This document shows positions 1 to 10,261 of a DNA stretch of 64,000 bases, piece by piece. The number at the start of each line of letters is the position of its first letter. The stretch's first letter is position 1. This stretch comes from Diphasiastrum complanatum. Lineage: Eukaryota > Streptophyta > Lycopodiopsida > Lycopodiales > Lycopodiaceae. The stretch lies in contig CM055092.1 in assembly GCA_029204225.1 (NCBI GenBank), positions 13,520,476 through 13,584,475 of the forward strand. The letters run 5' to 3'. The notes beneath the pieces are model-generated. The model saw only the letters and a program-made list of their open reading frames with translations. It had not been told where the DNA came from and searched no databases. The position numbers and the translations under genes were made by a program.

Positions 1-99
1 TGATAACGAGTAAGCACTTACTATAGTTGTTTCTAGTCATATAATCTACTATTTGCATACACCCATCCTAAATTTCCAGATGGATTCGCAATCAGAGTA

Positions 100-405
100 G
101 TACTGGCCAAGGAGCTTTGGGAAATAGTCGTTGGAACTAAACTACTTCCTAGTGTCGATGAGCAAGCCATTTCTAAATGGAAGCTCAAGGATGGCAAGGT
201 TTTCACCTTGATCACCATTAACATCTCCGACACACAGATTGGCCACATCAGCCAAGCCCAATCTTCGAAAGAGGCTTGGGATATATTGAATACACTATAC
301 AAAGTGAGGGATGTCACTTCAAAGCTGCATTTGAGCTTATATCATATCGTGATGACTGGCAGTGAAAGCTTGAGCAAGGACGGTTTAAGATCGGAAGCAC
401 GTTAG
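100..405 (+). pseudogene. Ty1/Copia gag fragment (UBN2-like)
   Basis: The open stretch starts just after an in-frame TAG at 97-99 and ends at TAG 403-405. It reads KELWEIVVGTKLLP, then DEQAISKWKLKD, then SSKEAWDILNTLYKV and SKLHLSLYHIVM. This spacing of LW..., W..KD and AW..L...Y is the pattern of the Copia gag polypeptide (UBN2/DUF4219 families), the capsid precursor. There is no ATG at the front and no zinc knuckle, protease or pol follows on this strand, so it is a truncated relic of about 100 codons. It belongs to a different Copia group from the minus-strand elements nearby. Confidence 0.75.
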
Positions 406-1097
406 TTAGCAGGAAAATAATCAGGATGAATGATTCACTTAAATGCTCAATAGAACGATACAGTAGGGAGATAGAAATTTCACTCTAATTAAAATCAACA
501 AAAATGATTACAATTGCTTGAAGTGATAACTTCAGCATGTTTGTTGTAGCACTGGCAACATGAATTCTTCTTATGAGAGGATTTATTAGTGATCAACTAT
601 CAACTAAGTGTGTTTTCAGTTGATTCTATATTACAAAAATATCTACTTGACAAAATATCTACCTGTTAAATGTGAAGGATTTCAAATTAATGGTGATCCA
701 ATCCATAAAAAGATCTTGGGTTACAAAAGAAGCTACTCTACCAATCTCACCAATGTAGAAAAATTGGCATCTACACGCAAAATGAGATGCAAACTCTAAT
801 AGAACTTGATCAAACATGAATCAACTCTCTCGACTTGATCTAACCTACATTAGGAGTGGGTTGCCACGTGGAATCTTGGCTTTCCATGTGTGGAACCTAA
901 TTATGCACAATATCTACAAAGTTCTACATGGCTAGATTTGCCAAAATAGGCTATTTTTCACACTCCTCCTCAAACCTAGCCTTGGAAACAATAATGTATC
1001 TATATACAATTCTAAGGCCTGATCTTAACATAAAAAATGAATCATATTCAGGTCTAGAAGATGACTAATGGGCCCCTAAAGCTGATGACATGATCTA
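406..1097. other. AT-rich spacer, no gene seen
   Basis: A 63-codon open frame (608-799, +) has no recognisable motif and no coding signature. The stretch at 865-900 carries a CCACGTGG core and a near copy, CCATGTGTGG. The same G-box-like pattern clusters in the Copia leader at 38-38.6 kb, so this is probably Copia LTR or leader sequence. Confidence 0.5.
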
Positions 1098-1775
1098 TCA
1101 CCATATCCAAGATAGAGCTTCTTTGATCTTGATCTCCTCCAAGATGAATTGAAGAGTCTTGATTCTTCCTTGCACCTTTGCACTTGATTGAAGATGCATG
1201 AACTTGAAACTTGATCCTCCTTGATCTTGATGCTTCTCTTTGAAGGAAATCTGATGTCTCCATGTCTTGTGAAAATCACATTGATCAAGATCACAAAACA
1301 TGTACTTGCTACTATTACCAAGATTTATCATGCTAAAATGGCTAGTCCACAAACCATAAAAAATAAGCATGATTCTCCTAATCTTGCAATTACAAATGAT
1401 CTTGAACTTCATGAGGCTACATAGTTGCTTATGGATATAAGTGTCCTTCAATGATGTTTCACTTATTCTCATAAGAAGCTTACAATTTGCCTCTCCAAAA
1501 GAAAAAACACATTTTTCAAAACAATGAGTGATTAACTCATTCTTGCTCTTCCAAAATCTGAGAGCACTCATTTGATCAAACAACCAAATTACTCTTAATT
1601 GGTTCACAACAATTTTTACCTCACTAAGACATAAAAACTTGTTCTCAAATGAGTCATTACACATCTTATCTTCAACTTCCTTCTTGATGAAGCCCTCAAG
1701 TTGCCTCATGTAATTCTCATAGCATACCTCGGTTTGCCTCATGTAGATCTCATAGCAAAATGGTTCATCAAGCAT
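1098..1775 (-). other. Unrecognised 225-codon ORF downstream of Copia linker
   Basis: The first residues, MLDEPFCYE, match the Copia linker/RT boundary motif (FDEPxxYEE-like). The sequence then departs into a tandem 11-residue duplication (CYEIYMRQTEV then CYENYMRQLEG) and about 190 residues with no family resemblance I can name. The + strand of this stretch is rich in CTTGATC words, which suggests low-complexity element DNA rather than a protein. It could be captured DNA or chance reading of non-coding sequence; I favour the latter. Confidence 0.2.
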
Positions 1776-2293
1776 TGAAGTAAGAAAAGTGTTGAAAGTG
1801 AATGGTGAGAATCTTCCCCTTGATTATCTTTGCCAAGATAAGTGTGCCTTGAAGGCTCGGCCCTTGCCTTTATGGATCTTCTTGGAGCACTTGATCTTTG
1901 ACGTGGATCCTCAAGATCTCCATCACTTTGTTGCTCCTCCTCAATCCTTGCAAGATCATTGACACCAAGGTTGTTGATTTCACTTTCATTCACACAAGAT
2001 ACTAGATGGATCCAAGCATCTCTTGTATAAACATCTAAGAATGTTTCATGCATCTTATCATCACTACTTGGTACATGAAAAAAAGAGTGTACATTTGAAT
2101 GAATGATTTCCTCTTTTGCCATAGCAATTTTAGCATCCAACTTAAACAAACTACCTTGTTTAACACCATTTGCTATGCAAATATCATTCTTCATGATGGA
2201 ACAAAATCCATGCTTGAATTGAACATCTAAACTGTCATCCATTAGTTGTCCAACACTAAGCTCTCTTGGTAATTGATGGTACAAAAAGGACAT
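1739..2293 (-). pseudogene. Copia GAG-pre-integrase joined directly to integrase/RT linker
   Basis: Residues 8-60 follow the pre-integrase pattern (RELSVGQLMDDSLDVQF ... NDICIANGVKQGSLFKLD). Residues from about 110 on look like the acidic/serine linker after the integrase (EEEQQSDGDLEDPRQRSSAP ... RHTYLGKDN). The HHCC and DDE parts of the integrase that should lie between are absent, so an internal deletion of roughly 350 codons keeps the frame open. The product, if any, would be inactive. Confidence 0.7.
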
Positions 2294-2525
2294 TGTCTAG
2301 ATCCATCCTTTTGCTAGATCCTAGACTTAATGAGATGGTACCAATACCATATATCTTACATTCTTGATCATTTGCTAAAGAAACAAATTTATTATCACCA
2401 TTGAAAGATTGTAAGGTTGAGAATGTGTCTTTTTGGAAAGTCATGTGGGAGCTAGCCCCACTATCAATCCACCAAGTGTCCTTTGAGTTGCTTTTGCTTG
2501 TTGGAGTGGATGTAGATGCCTTCAA
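2256..2525 (-). pseudogene. Copia aspartic protease region
   Basis: The 89-residue frame carries WWIDSGASSHMT, the Copia protease active site (DSGA). It is followed by the VLFVPSITK block that leads into the GAG-pre-integrase domain. The protease would cut the Gag-Pol polyprotein inside the particle. The active-site aspartate is retained, but the reading frame ends shortly after and continues only in another frame. Confidence 0.8.
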
Positions 2526-3049
2526 AGATGAGATCTCCTCATCTCCATCATCTTCATATGCAAGGTTCCCTTGTTTGTCCTCCTCCTCTTTTGCTCTTAG
2601 CCTCTTGTAGCATTCGGATGCATAAGGCCCCTTCTTTCCACAAAAGAAGCATTTTTGCTTTGACTTGTCCTTTAAGCTTGATGCATCATCCTCTTCTTTG
2701 GCCTCCTTGGGATGCTTCTTCTTTCCATTGGTCTTCTTTTTTCCCTTGAATGAGAAATTGGATTTCTCATCTTCATCCTACAAAGACAATGAACTCATTC
2801 TTGCCTTGGTGTGGAGCATCCTACACTCTTCAGCCACTAATACACTGTGAAGTTTTTCTATAGTTGGCAAAGTGTCTTGGATGGCAAACTTTGGACCAAA
2901 TTTGCAAAGTCATCTCCTAGACCATTAAGGACAATTTGTACAAGCTCTTCATCACGAATCTTCTCTCCAATGGAATCCAACTCCCTATTTAGAGACTTGA
3001 TTCTGAGTACATAATCTTGTGCACTCTCCTCTCTCCTCATGCTTTGCAA
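2526..3049 (-). pseudogene. Copia gag, C-terminal part with zinc knuckle
   Basis: The first 63 codons read SAQDYVLRIKSLNRELDSIG then DEELVQIVLNGLGDDF, the UBN2 core. After frame changes, the reverse complement near 2600-2665 gives KCFFCGKKGPYASEC, a complete CX2CX4HX4C-like knuckle except that Y stands where His normally sits (GHxAxxC in relatives). The knuckle normally binds genomic RNA during packaging. The part between is lysine-rich. It joins the protease at 2525 without a clear break. Confidence 0.75.
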
Positions 3050-3405
3050 AATCTAATTTCTAAGCATGATACTCTTGAAGTGTTACTAGACTCATAGATT
3101 GATTTTAAAGACTCCCAAGCCTCTTTAGCACTAGTACATGCTGATACTTCTCTCAATAAATCATTGCTCACATTCATCTTCACACAATGAAGTGCAAGCC
3201 TAGATCTCTTCTTGTATCTAGCTAACTCCTGTGCACCTAGAGGTCCATCTTCATCTTCAATCAAAAACTCATAAAGGTCTTGGAGCACCAAGAGTGACTC
3301 CATCCTAATCTTCCAAATAGCATAATTTGTAGAATTCAACCTCTCACTAGCTTCTAGAAAGTATGCTCCAACAGATCCCATCTTACTAGTGACTTCTACA
3401 AACAA
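3037..3405 (-). pseudogene. Copia gag, N-terminal part
   Basis: It encodes 122 residues with the opening typical of Copia gag: ERLNSTNYAIWKIRMESLL (the Y..W...M signature of the DUF4219/UBN2 capsid precursor), then SACTSAKEAWESLKSIYES. The start MFVEVTSKMGSVG is plausible, but the second methionine (MGSVG) is just as good. The product would build the cytoplasmic virus-like particle. The frame is lost near 3045 and resumes in the next entry, so a frameshift separates the two halves. Confidence 0.8.
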
Positions 3406-3453
3406 GAAAAAAATTTGGTTGACTTGAAACTCACAAAGGTCTCACACTTGCAT

Positions 3454-3718
3454 TGTTTCACTCAAATTTGATTTCTAATCCAACAAATGGACTTATAATC
3501 ACAGTTCTATCACTCCCTCACAAAGCTGGAATGAAGATAAGATGAAGTGAAAACTACTTTCAAACAAATCTTGCCAAGAAATGGATTTGATTGTCTCTAA
3601 AATGTCTCTTTCTTGTAGTGTTCCACTCAAATTAGATTTCTAATCCAACAAATGGACTTATAATGTCAGTTCTAGCACTCCCTCACAAAGTTGGAATGAA
3701 AATAAGATGATGTGAAAA
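3454..3718. repeat. Direct repeat, two ~100-bp copies 165 bp apart
   Basis: The stretches at about 3454-3553 and 3619-3718 align base for base with roughly 10 differences (both contain ATTTCTAATCCAACAAATGG). They lie in the leader of Copia remnant 1, just before the join to the Gypsy fragment. They look like an old tandem duplication of leader sequence. Confidence 0.8.
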
Positions 3719-3721
3719 CGG

Positions 3722-4868
3722 AGATTGTTTGAAGCCGACTTCAATTATGGGATCGAGCATACTGAATGGATTTCACCAATTATCATTGTTCCTAAGAAGA
3801 ATGGAAAATTGAGAATTTGTGTGAATCTCAAGGTCTTGAACAATTGACGAAAAAGTATCACTTTCCGTTACCTTTTACTGAAAGCATTTTGGACCGCCTT
3901 GCTGGAGCAGAAGCTTACAGTTTTTTAGATGGATTTAATGGATACAACCAGGTCAAGATTGCACCTACAGATTTTTCACAAAACAGCCTTTGCAACAGAA
4001 TGGGAGACTTGTGCTTATAAAGTAATGTCGTTTGGACTCTGTAATGCACCTAGTTCATTCCAAAGAGTGATGCAGTTTGCTTTCAAAGATTATCTACAAA
4101 AATTCCTTGAAATTTACTTGGATGACCTTGGAGTACATAGCACAGATACAGACCACCTGGATCGATTGGAAAAAGTATTTGATTTTTGCCACAAGTACCA
4201 AATATGGGTTTCTCATGGAGTTGTTCTCGAGCATGTGGTATCAAGACATGGCATTGCTACGGATTAAACCAAAATCAAAGCCATTGTTGAATTACCACCA
4301 CCAGCAACAATTCGTAGAGTTTATGTCTTTATGGGTCACGCAAATTATTATTGAATTTTTATTATCTTCTTTGCAGATCTTGTAGGACCTATATACAAAT
4401 TGACTGTTGTTCCTATTTGGACAGTTGAGGTGTTATAAGCCTTTGAGAAATTGAAAAAGACATGAGCTTCGGCACCGATACTACGTTCTCCAAATTGGAC
4501 GATTGAATTTCATGTTCACACTGATGCCTCAAAATATGCTATTGGATCAGTTTTGACGTAGCCAAGTGAATACAAAAAAGACTATCCCATACGATTTGCA
4601 AGCAGACAACTTACAGATTCAAAGAAAACTATTCAACAATAGAACGTGAAGCGTTAGCCATGACTTTTTCTGTAAAGAAATTTTGACATTATCTTATGGA
4701 AATGCATTTTGCATTTTATACGGATCACCAACCGTGATTGTATTTGGTAAACAAAACATGTAATACAGGGCGTATTGCAAGATGGTTACTTCTATTTACC
4801 GAATTTGACTTTCGAGTTGTGTTTCATAAGGGTAAACAACATTATTTCACCGACCATGAGTGGAAGCA
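3722..4868 (+). pseudogene. Ty3/Gypsy RT-RNase H fragment (non-chromovirus type)
   Basis: It starts inside the RT fingers with IEHTEWISPIIIVPKKNGK. It then shifts frame, then shows AEAYSFLDGFNGYNQ, FATEWETCAYKVMSFGLCNA and the catalytic block YLDD (4118-4129), where relatives have YMDD. The RNase H part has FHVHTDASKYAIGSVL, STIEREALAM and LYLVNKTCNTGRIARWLLLF. At least three frameshifts and several stops break it. Motif by motif it matches the Gypsy element at 24-34 kb, so it is a second copy of the same OTA (Athila/Tat-like) lineage. The DHLSR end of RNase H is degraded to TDHEW. Confidence 0.85.
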
Positions 4869-4951
4869 CTTATTACTGACTTTTCTTGGATTTAGATTTT
4901 TTTCATACATCATCTTTCCAGTTAACTTTTATTGAAATTTATAATTTCTTT

Positions 4952-5658
4952 AAAAGGAGGGGTGAAGTGGTGGGATAAAATTCTATTTAAAAATCTGTGG
5001 GTTGCATAGTTTTTGAAAGAGAACCAACTGTGGTATAGAAATGAGATTTGGTTTGAAAGTAATTTCGGATAGATTCAAAGTAAGATACCTAATTGGAACT
5101 TTTCAAATAAGAGAAATTTTCTAGGGATTGTGTGGACAATCTGGATCTAGAATAGATTTGAAATTTGAATCATTATCTATAAGTGGTTTAGTACAAAGTC
5201 AAAGGTTGCTAGTTCCATTTTGATTGGAATAGAAGTAAGTTTGATCAGAATTTAAGTCTAAGAATTCTGTATTGGATCAACTTAATCTTAGCTGAGTACT
5301 AGGATCAGAGAGGGGTTGATTGAGTGGAAGAAATTATACTACATGAAGAGATGTGATCTATTTATAGTTAACCTGCATGGGGATTTCATGGTTTTATGCA
5401 TAGGACTCTACTCTCTATATAATGAGGTAGGGATTCTCCCGTCGACATATTGGATTTAGGTCACCAGTTTCTCTCTTCTCCTCTAGCTTTCGCATGGCAT
5501 GGCTTGGGGGCTAGATCCAGGTTTGATCTAGGATTGGTTGGGCAGTTTGACTCCATAGTCTCTCTTATTGTGTTCTCCTGTCCTCATCTTAGGGGTTATT
5601 CCCTTAGGGTCTTTATACTAAGATCTCTTTTTCAGATCCATTACTTGCTATAAAATCA
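4952..5658 (+). repeat. Probable PPT plus 3' LTR of the Gypsy fragment
   Basis: A purine run, AAAAGGAGGGGTGAAG (4952-4967), follows the RT/RNase H piece with no integrase between. The next ~690 bp are unique and non-coding. They include a TATA box, CTATATAATG (5415-5424), about 240 bp before the right edge, as expected of an LTR with a U3 promoter. The left end is likely TGGGATAAAA (4971) and the right end ATCA (5658), where Copia remnant 2 begins. Clear terminal inverted repeats are not visible, so the ends are tentative. Confidence 0.45.
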
Positions 5659-5689
5659 TGAAAACATCCATCAGCTTGCATAGCACCAT

Positions 5690-6232
5690 CTACACAAGAA
5701 GATTCATCAAAAATGTGAGAAAAGCAAAATGAGTCACTTCCACTTGCATACCCTTCTCATCATATGTGAGCCTTGAAGGTGTTTGCCTTTGCCTTTGCCT
5801 TGATGTCCTCCTTGGCTTTTGACTTGATGAAGGTCCTTCATCATCAACATCCAAAGTAGAATCCATAACATCATCATCAAGAATGTTAGATCCATCTACA
5901 TCATCATCAATAGTACTTGAAGGTACTTTTGTAATGTTCCCCTCATAAAAAATGACATCTCTACAAACAATCACTTTGTTAGTAGTAGGAACGTAAACCT
6001 TGTAGGCTTTACTCACCTCACTATATCCAACAAATATACCTTTCCTTGAAGATGGATCCTCCTTGGTCCTATCATCAAGAGTTATGTTGACATAGCATGT
6101 GCATCCAAAAGTTCTTAGAAAGTTGACACTCGGCCTCCTCTTGAATAGCATCTCAAAAGGTGTCCTTCCATCCAAAATGGCACTCGGCCACCTATTGCAC
6201 AAGAAATTAGCACACAACAATGCTTGACCCAT
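5690..6232 (-). pseudogene. Copia integrase C-terminal part and linker
   Basis: It begins at ALLCANFLCNRWPSAILDGR, continues through FLRTFGCTCYVNITLDDRTK and KGIFVGYSEVSKAYKVY, then VIVCRDVIFYEGN, the standard C-terminal integrase blocks. An Asp/Ser-rich linker ending in RQRQRQTPSRLTYDEKG follows. RT should come next but stops after about 12 codons at the LTR-like segment. Confidence 0.85.
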
Positions 6233-6552
6233 GGCTTATCAAGGCTAGCACTTAACCTCGTGGCTTTAGCACTTTCACATAAAGTCCTATTCTTCCTCTC
6301 GGCCACTCCATTTTGTTGTGGGATCCTTGGTGTTGTATACTCCCTCTTGATCCCATGCTCATCACAAAGGGCCTTGAACTTGGTAGGTATGTACTCTCCA
6401 CCATTGTCACTCCTCAAGCATTTGATCCTTGTAAAAAATTGGTTCTCCCTTGCATTCTTGAACTTGACAAAAACATCATACACTTCATCTTTGCTCTTTA
6501 GTAGATCGATCCAACAAAATCTACTAAAATCATCAATGAAAGTTACATACAT
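6115..6552 (-). pseudogene. Copia integrase catalytic core
   Basis: The 145-codon frame starts at MYVTFIDDFSRFCWIDLLKS. It holds LRSDNGGEY (second catalytic Asp) and TPRIPQQNGVAERKNRTL (catalytic Glu), so most of the D,D-35-E core is intact. The integrase would insert the cDNA into the chromosome. The last ~40 residues of this frame are out-of-frame; the true continuation is the frame at 5690-6232. Confidence 0.85.
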
Positions 6553-6569
6553 CTTAGCTCCACTATTGC

Positions 6570-7004
6570 TTATTGTAGTAATTCCATGAGCATCCGAATG
6601 TACAACTTGAAGAGGCTTTGTAGATCTAGATGTAGTCTATGTGACTTTGACAAAGAACAAGACTCACAAACATGATTGATGCTAATTAAAGAACTTGGAA
6701 GACCAATCACAACTTGCTTCCTAGCCATTACCTCCAATGACTTGAAGCTGAGGTGCCCCATCCTTTTATGCCAAACCTCTTGAATAGTTATTTGCTCTCT
6801 TGCAACACATCCAACCTGGTTAGCAATAACACAAGCATCTAGTTTGAACAACTTCCCTTGCCTTTTACCTTTTGCAATCAAGATATCGTTCCTTTTGATC
6901 ATACAAGCATCTCCATCAAACTTTACTTTGAGGCCTTTACTTAGCAATTGACTCACACTAAGTAAATTCTTTGTAATAGATGGTATGAACAAGACATCCT
7001 TCAA
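6570..7004 (-). pseudogene. Copia GAG-pre-integrase domain
   Basis: The 144-codon frame reads VLFIPSITKNLLSVSQLLSK, IKRNDILIAKGKRQGKLFKL, then VWHKRMGHLSFKSLEVMARK and CESCSLSKSHR. The last two give the HX3H...CX2C zinc-binding signature that precedes the integrase core. A short frame change toward 6570 leads into the core in the next entry. Confidence 0.85.
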
Positions 7005-7129
7005 ATGAACATTTTTATTTGTAGATAGAGAAATAGGAATTGTGCCAATCTCTTTGATTGCACATCACCATCATTGGCCGTGTAGATCACCCTCTTGTCA
7101 TCTCCGTATGCCAACAAAGAAGTGAAGTA

Positions 7130-7688
7130 CTATTTGTCAAAAGTCATGTGTGAACTTGCTCCACTATCAATCCACCATGGATCTAGATCTCCATCATTAG
7201 CAAGCATACATGAAGACATCACAAAAGCATCATCATTTGCATTTTGAACATCCAATCCAATCATCAAGAGTAAGATTACCTTGCTTGTCTCCTTGATCTC
7301 TCTTCTTCTTGTAACACTCATATGCAAAGTGTCCTTTAATGCTACAATAGAAGCACTTGAGCTTCGATCTATCTTTCTTTTTGTCATTTGAAGAAGCCTC
7401 CTCTTGATCTTTCCCTTTAGACCACTTACTTTTGCTTTTGCCCTTGAGTTTTCCCTTGATGAACATAGCCTCCTCTCCAACTTGAGATGTTGATGAAGAT
7501 CCACCTCTTGCTTGAAGCCTATATTCTTCATTGATCAAGATCTCTTGAAGATCCATGAAACTTGGCAAAGTTCTTTGAATTGGCAAGACTTTGTACAATG
7601 TTAGCATGAGCATCCAACAATCCATTAAGAATAACTTGAACAAGCTCTCCTTGCTTAATGCTCTCATCAATGCAAGCCAACTCATCAT
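7130..7688 (-). pseudogene. Copia gag zinc knuckle and protease
   Basis: Two overlapping frames together give the gag tail and protease. One (7233-7688) has KLKCFYCSIKGHFAYECYKK, a perfect CX2CX4HX4C knuckle for RNA binding, after a Lys/Ser-rich stretch. The other (7130-7531) has DPWWIDSGASSHMTFDK, the protease active site. A frameshift around 7240-7330 separates them. Key residues are intact, so the break is recent compared with other fragments here. Confidence 0.8.
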
Positions 7689-7790
7689 TCAAAGCTTTTA
7701 CTCTCAAAACAAAGGTATTTGGACTCTCTCTCTTTTGCAAACAAGAAAAGATTTGTCTTCTTAGAGTCAACACTCTAGATATAGACTTGG
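7528..7790 (-). pseudogene. Copia gag fragment
   Basis: The minus-strand frame reads VLTLRRQIFSCLQKRESPN then FVLRVKALNDELACIDESI and LVQVILNGLLDAHANIVQSL, the UBN2 gag core. The first ~15 codons of the open frame, beyond 7790, are antisense of the neighbouring RNase H fragment and not gag, which places the junction at about 7790. The N-terminal gag third is lost. Confidence 0.8.
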
Positions 7791-7793
7791 ATT

Positions 7794-8132
7794 TATATTG
7801 CAGCCTCACAAGCTACAAAGGAAGCAATTTGGTTGAGAAACTTACTTTTAGATATCAGTTTGAATCAATATGCTCCGACATTATTATTTTGTGATAATCA
7901 AAGTGCCATTGCCTTGTCAGCCAACCCTAGATTTCATTCTAGGAGTAAGCACATTGAACTGAAGTATCACTATGTCAAAGGCAAAGTTCTCAACGAAGAG
8001 ATCCGATTGCAGTATTGTCGAATGCAAGATATGACAACAAATATTTTTTTTAAAGCATTAAGCTTGGATACACAAAGAAAGTTTTGTGCAAAACTAAATT
8101 TAAAGCTCAAGGCATTCATGGATTTAGATTAA
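7794..8132 (+). pseudogene. Copia RNase H, C-terminal end
   Basis: It is open from YIAASQATKEAIWLRNLL through LLFCDNQSAIALSANPRFH and RSKHIELKYHYVKGKV to the stop TAA (8130-8132). These are the last RNase H blocks of Copia pol, with the CDNQSAI aspartate present. RT and the rest of pol are missing to the left, where the sequence joins an oppositely oriented Copia gag. A PPT and LTR follow at once, as expected for the 3' end of an element. Confidence 0.85.
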
Positions 8133-8587
8133 GGGGAGTGTTGGATTATTCTCCTACTAATCAACTAATCGACATTTTAATCTTCGTCAATTAGGATTGA
8201 GGCACTATGTGTTGTTGGCAGTCGCCTTCGGACAAAATTTGATTTTGTTGGAGGTTCTGTCCGGTTGTGATTCAATGTACTTGTTTATCCACCGATAGTC
8301 AGATTGCGACCAATTGTTTAATTGAATCTGGTCAGATGATCCGAGTTGGTTGAACTATCGAGCATGGCCCAAACAATTGTAAATGGCCGAATAATCAAGG
8401 ATGACTGAATAGTCGAAGGTGTCCGAACAATCGGGAAAACATTGCCATTGATTCTTTTGTATTTTTGTAGACTGTTAGAAAACAAGTGTATTTCTGCAAA
8501 GTATGCGACTGTACAAGTATTTACAACAAATAGTGAATGGATCTAGATTAGTAGAGAGATAGGGATGGAGAGGATAGAAATCCAACA
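8133..8587 (+). repeat. Copia PPT and 3' LTR (449 bp)
   Basis: The PPT GGGGAG (8133-8138) sits right after the pol stop. The LTR starts TGTTGGAT (8139) and ends ATCCAACA (8587), a perfect 8-bp terminal inverted repeat with TG...CA ends. It is 449 bp long. No matching 5' LTR is in the window. A CT repeat starts 18 bp beyond its right end. Confidence 0.85.
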
Positions 8588-8601
8588 CTTTTGGGAGCTA
8601 C

Positions 8602-8605
<4 letters not shown>

Positions 8606-8695
<90 letters not shown>

Positions 8696-8712
8696 CACAC
8701 ACACACACACAC
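8606..8712. repeat. Compound microsatellite (TC)n then (CA)n
   Basis: An uninterrupted TC run at 8606-8693 is followed by CA at 8696-8712. The Leu-Ser and Arg-Glu open frames across it are artefacts of the repeat. Confidence 0.97.
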
Positions 8713-9675
8713 TCGACCCCTTCCACTTTCTCTCTCTTCCAGTCCATCTCACCAATTAAAAGGCTTCAAGCAGTCTAAAATATGAGCTTAGGATTGACGT
8801 AATAACAATATGACATGCAAGTGGAATTTATCAATTCTAGTATGATCTTGATCTGATTCAAATGTTGCAAGCTTCTAGACATGTTCTTGTTCTCTCATTG
8901 CAAGGATTTATGGTATGCTGATGCATATTTGTGATGAGTCATTCCGATGTTGCAGAATGCTATGCAATATGGCAAACTTGAACAACATATTATTTCTTAC
9001 CAAATGGCTCATCTTATCTTGCAAAATGCTATTAAATAATGAAAAGTTGAATTGGCTCATTGCAATCTTTGAAATGCTATAAAAAAAAAGTAAAACCAGA
9101 TGACTTATTACCAACTCATAGCTTTTCAGTTTTTTTATGAAAGGATTTAAACTATCCAATTGATCAACATTTGCCATGCAAACACTTTCGAACCTGAATG
9201 CATCATCAGTTGAATTAATGCTCTTATGCTTTTAATTTTCTCCTTTTCTTTTGTTGGTGTGTTTGTTTTCGATTGTTTGGTACTCATTCTAGATATGTTT
9301 TTATTGTTTGGTTACTTTTCTAGATATGTTTCTTTATAGATATGTTTTGATTCGTTTGTATTATGTGATTTGAGATTTGATTGCAACATATCGGAGTTCC
9401 TTGTTGTTGTGTCACTCATCTCAAGTTGGAGAAGCCCTTGTCATAATATTATTTAATCATAATTCTTGCTACCATGGAGATTATGTATTTCATGTCTATT
9501 TATATTTGCATTTTTTTCCTTTCTATTTATATTCTATTTTTTTTCCTTGTCATAATATTATTTAATCAGAATTCTTGCTACCATGGAGATTATGTATTTC
9601 AATATTTGGTCTAGACACTCTTCTATTGTGCTAGCAATTTATGTTTCCATTGATTTCTCATTCGATGAGTTCAAC
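8713..9675. other. AT-rich spacer with a 56-bp direct repeat
   Basis: No gene is seen. Bases 9437-9492 and 9546-9601 are the same 56-bp sequence with about one difference (both contain CATAATATTATTTAATCA and ACCATGGAGATTATG), 109 bp apart. The sequence between is T-rich. Confidence 0.7.

Positions 9676-10261
<586 letters not shown>

Larger units (their letters stand above)
1739..3405 (-). mobile_element. Ty1/Copia element remnant 1 (gag-PR-preIN-linker)
   Basis: Read on the minus strand this shows, in order, gag, zinc knuckle, protease, GAG-pre-integrase and the integrase/RT linker of one Copia element. Frame changes break it into pieces. The integrase core and all of RT/RNase H are missing. 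The leader at its right edge meets a Gypsy RT in the opposite orientation at about 3722. No LTR pair can be assigned. Confidence 0.8.
5660..7790 (-). mobile_element. Ty1/Copia element remnant 2 (gag to start of RT)
   Basis: The minus strand carries gag, zinc knuckle, protease, pre-integrase, the integrase core and the start of RT (FDESSCVDGAM at about 5660-5700), all in normal order. It is cut at 5658 by the LTR-like segment, which removes RT and RNase H. At the other end it meets a + strand Copia RNase H at about 7790. It is the same family as the pieces at 1.7-3.4, 36.5-37.9 and 58.6-59.4 kb. Confidence 0.85.
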
